Assembly: GCA_019359675.1 (NCBI GenBank)
Contig: JAHHGX010000082.1
Location: 1 to 64,000, forward strand
Direction of reading: 5' to 3'
From: Calothrix sp. FI2-JRJ7
GTDB lineage: Bacteria > Cyanobacteriota > Cyanobacteriia > Cyanobacteriales > Nostocaceae
Length of the DNA: 64,000 nucleotides
The position numbers and the translations under genes were made by a program. This document shows positions 28,901-35,900 of the stretch, piece after piece (within the stretch, counting starts at the first letter, position 1; each line of letters opens with the position of its first letter). The notes under the pieces were generated by a model, which saw only the letters and a list, made by a program, of their open reading frames with translations, ran no database searches and was not told the DNA's origin.

Positions 28901-30263
28901 TTTTCATGCAAATGAAGGCGCCACTGGTGTGCGTAAGCTTTATTTTGAAGATATGGTTCCCAAGTGCTGTTATTCCTTTGAGAACAAAAGGAAAATTTTT
29001 GAAATTCATGCTAGTTTTAAATTTGCGACAGTTGTTGCTAAATCAACAGGAGTTAAAACTGCATTCCCTTGTGCGTTTTATTTACATGATGATGAATGGT
29101 TATTTAGTGATACCAGCGAACGTAAAGTACTTGATTACAATCTTGATTTTGTTCAAAAAACAGGCGGAGAATACCTGAGTTTATTAGAGTTGCGTTCAGA
29201 AAAAGATTTAGATGTCGCTAAAACTTGTTTTGCTAACGGTGAACCTTTTGGAAAAGTATGTGAACGTCTAGGCATTAAGTTAGGTCGTGAATTAAATATG
29301 ACTGATGATGCTTGGCGGTTTACACCTACTTCTGAAATTTTACCAGAAGGTAAAGACCCGCGTGATCCTGAAATAGCAAAGCAGTTATTAGAAATGGGTT
29401 ATTTAGTGCTACATGAGGGAAAAACACTACATCAATATGATGATAGATGGCAAGCGAGACCAAGGTATATTATTTGTACTAAAGCTTTGCTTGATAAAAC
29501 AGAATATATCCTTTCTGCTCACTATTTCCGTTTATCTTTCCGTGATGTTGCTCGTGCAACTGATGAAAGAACTATGATTTTTGCAATAGTTTGCTTATCT
29601 ATTTTTGGAAACACAGCACCTTGTGAAAAAAATACTACAGAACGACCTAATTCATATGCACTTTTGATTGCATCTTTAATAAATACGTTTTGTGCTGATT
29701 GGACAATAAGGCTTAAAGCTGCTGCACATGTCAATCTTTTCTTATTATCATTAGTTCCTATTTGCGATTACAAAGGATTAGAGCTTTTTCTCTCCCATTC
29801 CGCCCTTCGTCTCAGTTGCAACCATACTGGCTACTTTCCTTTATGGCAAGAACAATTAGGCGAAACTTGGCGTGAACCTAACCCCTCCTTTACCTTCCCA
29901 GTCCTTGCCACAGATGATGAACGCTGGCAAGTACGCGCGGCTATAGATGCAGTAGTTGCGGATGCTTACGGACTCAACCGCGAACAATATGCTCATATTC
30001 TCTCAAGCTTCAGTCACAAAAGTTATCCCAAGGCGCCGCAACTGTGTCTAGCTTGCTTTGACGAACTGCAAAGCATTGGAATTGAAGCATTTACTAAAAA
30101 GTATGACCCATACTGGGATATTTATTTAAATGAAAATTTACCCAAACCAGTGATAGAGTTACCAATTCTCAACCAAAATAATGAAAATGCTATCTCTACA
30201 GATGATGGTAGCTTTCAACTTAGTGGTGAGGCGCCTTCTAAAACACGACGAAAGAAAAAATAA
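25986..30263 (+). CDS. drmMI: DISARM-type adenine methylase, DrmMI-like (Eco57I family)
   Basis: 1425 residues. The N-terminal region (about 1-400) includes LRIAQRVLLASGERFGLLTN and DPARPDSQVTIAIDP, a type of sequence I associate with DrmMI. An acidic linker (about 455-480, runs of Glu) is followed by the Rossmann methylase core: motif I VLDPSMGSGHFLVEA (about 546-560), catalytic motif IV VLGNPPWDRM (about 861-870), then a target-recognition region to about 1400. NPPW is the N6-adenine methylase signature. In DISARM the methylase marks host DNA while the helicase complex restricts unmarked DNA. The next genes on this strand are the UvrD-like and DUF1998 helicases. GGCGCC density is high, like the drmD-like gene. 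Confidence 0.82.
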   Translation: MPLELLQHCTFTGPALPEPFVRFELEKELVKAKLIPKNTGSEGKELQEAWSVYRRKLRELVARGGALRVRNHVITPLLKLVGYDRIELAGEVATREGLESGGELLVNANGDKVRVWCVDFETDLDAPARRGSAYRYSYLRIAQRVLLASGERFGLLTNGVELRLLISDPARPDSQVTIAIDPYWKRTRDIPDSFLLLLALACPEGVKAIPDLVEKARLQQARVTKELRIQARRAVERFIQEILDNPKNVDAHFIVSAKQSEQLAKSLWKEGLIIVYRLLFILKLETSDNPAQAFSFASTSLWRNTFSPSMALASYARKVLDDGWQTGSLLESGMRALFKMFVSGIDCTEMSVKPLGGALFGENATPVLSSSTWGERAVAHLLDQLLWTTPQKGKGRERVHYGPLDVEDLGRVYEALLELEPGITTEPMCRLRRQKLEVVVPVAQGEKYRPAKLIDSSTTEEIEEDIEEIEETEEEEETPKQGKKTKVEWIEEIPPGRFYLRVGLGRKASGSYYTPHSFVRFLVKETLEPQINERSPKEDPNPGEILKLKVLDPSMGSGHFLVEACRYLGEKLYEACRLCDELASPNSTSTKAKIYRQRVIDLPDPDDKLIKYLPSAAPEGQETGFSQAEAIALCRRLVAVHCLYGVDKNPLAVELAKLSLWLESHAEGLPLTFLDHRLVLGDSLTGPFFEHLLKYPGGKQDRVDDVFAMNLRQQFKQKMNEALKYARDLEATIGINIADILTKQAAKEKLDAALAPFKIVAAAWSGGVMLGKEGCSDLDYSWLIQTVAATGEIPEDLTDKPKLLAMIARGLGIEQAPSTHDELLAVLNSKECIPALAYDLTFAEVFYRSGDLEDKQGFSAVLGNPPWDRMLPADKEFFAAYDFNILEAPTKRERTAIEKRLLSDDEIVAKHQAYLEDFRSVERIIKTIYKYQIAIINGEKTIGKQDAFRAFMERNAKLLASTGLTGVVVPSAFHANEGATGVRKLYFEDMVPKCCYSFENKRKIFEIHASFKFATVVAKSTGVKTAFPCAFYLHDDEWLFSDTSERKVLDYNLDFVQKTGGEYLSLLELRSEKDLDVAKTCFANGEPFGKVCERLGIKLGRELNMTDDAWRFTPTSEILPEGKDPRDPEIAKQLLEMGYLVLHEGKTLHQYDDRWQARPRYIICTKALLDKTEYILSAHYFRLSFRDVARATDERTMIFAIVCLSIFGNTAPCEKNTTERPNSYALLIASLINTFCADWTIRLKAAAHVNLFLLSLVPICDYKGLELFLSHSALRLSCNHTGYFPLWQEQLGETWREPNPSFTFPVLATDDERWQVRAAIDAVVADAYGLNREQYAHILSSFSHKSYPKAPQLCLACFDELQSIGIEAFTKKYDPYWDIYLNENLPKPVIELPILNQNNENAISTDDGSFQLSGEAPSKTRRKKK

Positions 30264-30917
30264 AGAACAAAGTTAGTAAATAAACGAGCGCCACTGTAAA
30301 CTTGTATGTTCTGAAGAGAAAAAAGGTCTAATGTAAAGCAGAGCATTGATTCTCTAAAAAAATATTCCAAATTTTTTTGTGGGATGGGTGTCAACGTCAA
30401 AATCTTATAAGGTGCTTCTAAGATGCTTCGTGCCTCAGCATGACATAATTTTAGATTTTATCCATTTGCAGTATATCACTGCTCTACAGTGAAATTAAAG
30501 CAAACTTTTCCTCAATAGCTTTTTATTGATTTTTCTCAAAAAGGTTCTCTAAATTCCTATAATATAACGGTTCGCGGCGCCTATTTATTTCAAGCTTACA
30601 CAAATTTTTGGTGATTGACTGCGTTTGAAAATTGTCGTGACGCTGTAGCAGATGCGTAAAAGCAGTTTAATTTTTCAATAAGCGTGAAGACTGTTATCGC
30701 TTTCACGCACCCGACTCTGTAATAAAACTTAATATATAACTTGTTGGCATTGTTTTATACAGCAACTTCTTCAAAGAACGTAACTAAAACCAGGTTTCTA
30801 CCATTGGAGAATATTCATCGTTACTTACGGATGCAGTGACGCTAGGTAGTGTCTCATCCAATACAGCCTGATATTTGATTACTATATTAAAAGCAGGTTT
30901 AGATAACGGTTCTTGCA
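30264..30917. other. 654-nt intergenic region with degenerate repeats
   Basis: No supported gene. It contains a GATGCTTC...CAGCATGACA motif (about 30418-30450), similar to one near 25720 and typical of cyanobacterial interspersed repeats, and a half GGTGCGT-type site near 30690. No antitoxin-like ORF precedes the RelE-like domain of the next gene. Confidence 0.55.
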
Positions 30918-32999
30918 ATGTCTACTTTAGCTACATCAACTTGGGCTGTATCTTTTGCTCATACGTTTCTCAACGAAATCCTTAATATACCGAGAAAAAT
31001 TAGCCAGCGCTTACCCAAAGTAGTCAAGGTGCTGGAGAAAGACCCTATTTCTGCCCAAGGGGATGCTAAAAAGCTAAAGAACTATAAAAATGTTTATCGC
31101 GTTCGCATTGGTGACTACAGGTTAATTTATAGTATCGGTAAAAACAGTGTTAAGCTGCTTAGTCTCCGTAAACGCAATGAAAGAACTTACGAGTTGGAAT
31201 TTTCTGCGTCAGAGACCGAAGTCGTTGATATTACTGATTGTGAACCAATTTTAGAAGAGACTGAGACGTGGGTAGACCAGATAAACACGGCGCCAAACAA
31301 TATAGTAGACGTGACATGTCTCGTCTCTACAAATTTGAAAAAATGGCGCATTCCTGAAGAATATTGGAAAGATTTACTTCATGTTCGCACGGAAGATGAT
31401 TTGTTAAACTTACCAATACCTCACCAGTTTATCGAGCGCATTTTAGATAACCTGTTCCCGCGCGCTTTGGAAGAAATTGATACTCAACCAGAATACTTGC
31501 TGCAAAACCCCGAAGACTTGGAGCGTTATGTAGAAGGTGAGCTTACTGCTTTTTTGTTAAAACTTGACCCTGAACAAGAGAAGTTACGCGATGGAATAAC
31601 CAATGGCCCGACTTTGGTTAAAGGTGGCCCTGGTACGGGAAAGTCAACTTTAGCGCTGTATCAGGTGCAAAAACTCCATAATTTGGGTTGTAAGTCTATT
31701 TTGTTTACTACTTATACTAATGCGCTTGTTAATTACTCAGAGCAACTTTTAACTCAATTATTAGGTAAGTCCCCCAAAGAATGCGGTGTTGACGTTCTTA
31801 CCGTTGACTTTCTAACTTATCATTACTACAAACAGCGCTACGGTGAAGCTAATTTCGCTAAACCCGAACAAGCGCTTGGTTATTTACAAACAGCACTACA
31901 TTCTACACAAATTCCTGCTAAAAACGCTTTTGACCGTCAAGTACAATTACAAACTTTGCAGCGTTTGGGTACGAGTTACCTGCTCGAAGAAATATTAGAT
32001 GTCATCGAAGCTTGGGGTATTTCTAGTTTAGACGAATATCTCGCCACAAGTCGCCAAGGTCGGGGAGTTCCTCTTCGCAGTCAAACGCGCACAGCTATCT
32101 GGGCAGTATACCAAACTTGGCGCCAGCGTATGGCACAAAACCGTTTAATTACTTGGCAGCAATTACGGTGCCTAGCTTTAGAATATGTTTTAACACTTCC
32201 GCAAAAACCTTACGAAGCAATTCTAATTGATGAAGCGCAAGATTTATCACCCGTTGCTCTACGGTTCTTACTTGCGCTTGTACCTTCATTTACAAAAGTT
32301 TATCTGACAGCAGATGCTTCTCAATCTTTATATCAACGGGGTTTTACCTGGAAGCAAGTCCATACAGATTTAAAAGTAAGTGGACGCACTTTAACGTTGC
32401 GACGTAATTATCGTAACACTCAACAAATCGTTACAGCTTGTGCCAGTATATTAGAAGGAACGGGTGCAGGTGATGACGAATGTCTGCAACAATTATCTTC
32501 TCCTTACCAAGCAAATTTACCAACTTTACTTTTAGCAGATAGCATCGACAAGCAAGTGCAAGCGATAGGCGAATTTTTTACCAGTGCTGCAAAACAGTTT
32601 CGTCTTACTATATATGGTGGCGCCGTATTATGTCCAAATTACCAAGTCGGACAAGACATTGCTCGTCGTTTAACTAAATGCGGTTGGGAAGCAGCATTTG
32701 TCTCTGGTAAAGAAATTAACCTCAACGCGCGCAAAATAAAGGTGTTGACACTGCATTCTGCCAAGGGTTTAGAATTTCCTTTTGTAGCTGTAGTCGGTTT
32801 ACAAGAAGGAATGCTACCGCGTATTGATGCTAATATTCCTCAAGATGAAGTTACTGCTACACTTAACGAACAACGACGTTTATTTTACGTCGGTTGTACT
32901 CGTGCTATGCGCGCGTTAACTGTTGTTGGTTCTAAAAAGTCTCCTTCTCAGTTTCTCAACTCTCTTTCACCGTCAAATTGGCAAAAGCAGGAAGCGTAA
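30918..32999 (+). CDS. UvrD-family helicase with N-terminal RelE/ParE-like domain
   Basis: 693 residues. Residues about 1-100 resemble the RelE/ParE toxin fold: KKLKNYKNVYRVRIGDYRLI followed by IGKNSVKLLSLRKRNERTY, including the conserved Arg positions and terminal Tyr. After a linker (100-220) comes an SF1 helicase: Walker A VKGGPGTGKSTLAL (about 233), Walker B ILIDEAQDLSPVAL (about 433), motif III-IV region TADASQSLYQRGF, motif V LTLHSAKGLEF, motif VI RRLFYVGCTRAMRAL (about 648). It is shorter than UvrD itself and lacks large inserts. The stop overlaps the start of the next helicase (TAATG), so expression is coupled. It probably acts on DNA ends made by the island's other motors (inference). 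The RelE-like part may bind nucleic acid or block translation. Confidence 0.85.
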   Translation: MSTLATSTWAVSFAHTFLNEILNIPRKISQRLPKVVKVLEKDPISAQGDAKKLKNYKNVYRVRIGDYRLIYSIGKNSVKLLSLRKRNERTYELEFSASETEVVDITDCEPILEETETWVDQINTAPNNIVDVTCLVSTNLKKWRIPEEYWKDLLHVRTEDDLLNLPIPHQFIERILDNLFPRALEEIDTQPEYLLQNPEDLERYVEGELTAFLLKLDPEQEKLRDGITNGPTLVKGGPGTGKSTLALYQVQKLHNLGCKSILFTTYTNALVNYSEQLLTQLLGKSPKECGVDVLTVDFLTYHYYKQRYGEANFAKPEQALGYLQTALHSTQIPAKNAFDRQVQLQTLQRLGTSYLLEEILDVIEAWGISSLDEYLATSRQGRGVPLRSQTRTAIWAVYQTWRQRMAQNRLITWQQLRCLALEYVLTLPQKPYEAILIDEAQDLSPVALRFLLALVPSFTKVYLTADASQSLYQRGFTWKQVHTDLKVSGRTLTLRRNYRNTQQIVTACASILEGTGAGDDECLQQLSSPYQANLPTLLLADSIDKQVQAIGEFFTSAAKQFRLTIYGGAVLCPNYQVGQDIARRLTKCGWEAAFVSGKEINLNARKIKVLTLHSAKGLEFPFVAVVGLQEGMLPRIDANIPQDEVTATLNEQRRLFYVGCTRAMRALTVVGSKKSPSQFLNSLSPSNWQKQEA

Positions 33000-35900
33000 T
33001 GAATATACTTTACCTCAAAGATATATTAAAACAGGGTGATGATGCCATCGCTGCCGCCAGCACTTTTCTCAGTCTGAAAATGGCTCAGTTAGACTGTTCT
33101 GAGGTAGATAATATTACAACCGCACAACTTACACTGCTATTTTCCAAGATTCCTGAAACTTGGGAATTTGTCGAACTCGCAGAAGGAGTTATTAACGTTG
33201 AAACTTTCAGCGAGACTCTAGCTACACAGTTTGTTGATTTTATTAATAACAGGCACCTACCACAACCCAATAGCGCAAATAATCATCAAAACAAAAATAC
33301 TACTAAGGACGCAGGTGTTAAAGATAGGGGGTCAGGATATTATGTATCTCCATCACCTGTGAAGGACAGACAAGATGCCTATCCTGCGGTATCGTTGGTT
33401 GCTAAGGACAGGCAAGATGCCCATCCCACGGTTCCTCTCCACCCAATTAAAGTTCTTGATAAGGTTATTACTGAGTACCGAGACTATCTAATAACCGAAT
33501 TTAGAGCAAAAGACCCAAAGTTAAAAGCCGCTTTAGAACAAGCTATTGACCAACCTTTATTTTTAGCCCAAGAACCATTTTATCAAGCACATCGCCCTTT
33601 CAAATCTGGTGATGCATGGCGCCAGTTACCTATCGATGCAAAACTAGCGCAAGTAATGCAAAAACGTTCGCGTAGTGAGTTTGCTTATTTACACCAAAGT
33701 GAAGCTATTAAACATTTATTAGGAGAAAATGCTTCCCCTTTAGTTGTTACAACTGGCACAGGTAGCGGTAAAACAGAAACTTTTCTTTTACCTGTTATTC
33801 AAAACGCTATCGAAGATGCAACCCAGTTTCGCAGGCACCCTGGACTAACGGCAATACTCGTTTATCCAATGAACGCTTTAGCTAATGACCAATTACTGCG
33901 TATTCAGAATTACCTAAAAGAATCTGGATGGGATGGTGCGATTACTGTTGCAAAATACGACCGAGGTACTACGCAAAAAGAACGTATTGCATTACGTCAA
34001 AATCCACCGCATATTCTTTTAACTAATTATATGATGCTGGAATACCTTTTAGTACGCCCAGCAGATAGAGAAGATATTTTTGCTAACCATCGCTGTCGCT
34101 TCTTAGTACTCGATGAAGTTCATACTTACCGTGGCACTTTGGGAAGTAATATTGCATTGTTAGTACGACGCTTACGAACTCACCTAAACAATGCTAACCA
34201 AGATTGGTGTATTACTGTCCCAACAGAAGTATATTCCAAACGCTATCCTGAATTTCTCCCCGTCGCAACTTCTGCAACTATTAAAAGTGTAGCTGAGGGA
34301 GAATACACCCCCGAAGAAAAAATTCGTCTTCGAGATGAAGCCGTTCAAGAGTTTTTTCATAAAATTTCCGGCGCCTCTAAATCAAGTATACGAGTCATCG
34401 GTGAAGAACTAGCAGAAATTCAAACACCAGCAGAAGCAGTATATTCTCCCCAACCTGTAAATATTGCTGACCTAGATGTAACTGACCCAGAAGCTGTTAG
34501 AAAAGCCCTTAATATTCTTAGTGATACTCAGCACTCAGCACTCAGCACTCATCACTCCCGTTTATTGTGGGATTTAAATCGCTGGTTAATTCGTTCTCCC
34601 CTTTCAATTTCCCAACTTGTTGATAAGGTTAAACAAGAAATTAAAGAACGTTCGCACTTCTCAAATACCGAAATTGAAAAAGAAATCCGTACTGCTTTAC
34701 TAGTTGGCGCCGCTTTACCAGAGGGTACACCAGGTGCTTTACAACTACGCGCGCATCGATTTATTCGTGGTGGTTGGCAATTTCACCGCTGTATTAACCC
34801 AACTTGCGGCAAACTTTACCCAATGGGTGAGGAACGCTGTGAGTGTGGTTGTGTAACGGCGCCTCTTTACCTTTGCCGTAACTGTGGTGCAGATTATTTA
34901 CGCTTCGTTGGCGAACCTACTGCCGCACCGTTACAACCCAGTGCTGTTCCAGATGAAACAGAATGGATGCTTTATGACCATAATCGCTTTGATGATACAA
35001 ATATTGGAATTGGAGAAGAAGATGAAGATATTAATGATGAAGTGGCACCTCAAGTTCGTCGAGGTACTCAAAAGAAACCGCAACAAATTAAACGTAAACC
35101 AATATTGAATGGTTCATTTGATATTTCTAGTCTTGCTTTTAGCAGCGATGCAAATGATTATCCTTGGCGTGTTACTTTAGCCCCCGCTCGAACTCGCTGT
35201 CTGTGTTGCGGCGCCACTGCGGGTAGTCGTAATGTTATTACACCCGTAGCTTTAGGAACTTCGGCGGCAGTAAAAGTACTAAGCGAAGGTTTGGTAGAAT
35301 CTTTAGCGACAACAAACCGCAGTCAACCAGGATATGACGGTAAAGAAAGATTATTAATTTTTAGCGATAGTCGTCAAGATGCTGCACACCAAGCTAGATT
35401 TATTGTTTTCGCTAGCCGCTACGACCGAATGCGGCGCCGGGTAGTAGAATTATTATCTAATGAAGCATTATCTTTACAAAGAGTTGTAGAACTTCTAGGC
35501 GACAAAGGCGTAAAAGAGCAAGATAATAAATATGCCCCTATTGACCCAAGTGCATGGATTAATGATGAAAATATGCAGAGAATCCGTGCGTGGGAAGAAG
35601 CTCCTTTACTCGATGAAATAGCCGTTACTGCTGGTTATCGCGCGACTTTAATCAATCTAGGATTAGTGCAAATCAACTATCATCGTTTAGACGAATATGT
35701 AAAGCAGCAAGGTACAGACATTGCTAGAAGTCTTGGTATATCAAGAGAAAACTTAGAATATATTTGCCGTAGTTTACTTAATGAAATGCGACGACGTGGT
35801 TGTGTTAGTAGGGAATTATTACGTTATCATCCTGCACATCCAAGTTGCCCTAGTTACACCAAAGCTGCTGAGTGGGAACGACGGTTAAAAAGACCCCAAG

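Noticed and set aside
30264-30917. Antitoxin gene upstream of the RelE-like fusion
   Set aside because: No ORF with a start, ribosome site and antitoxin-like composition could be found in the 654-nt gap.
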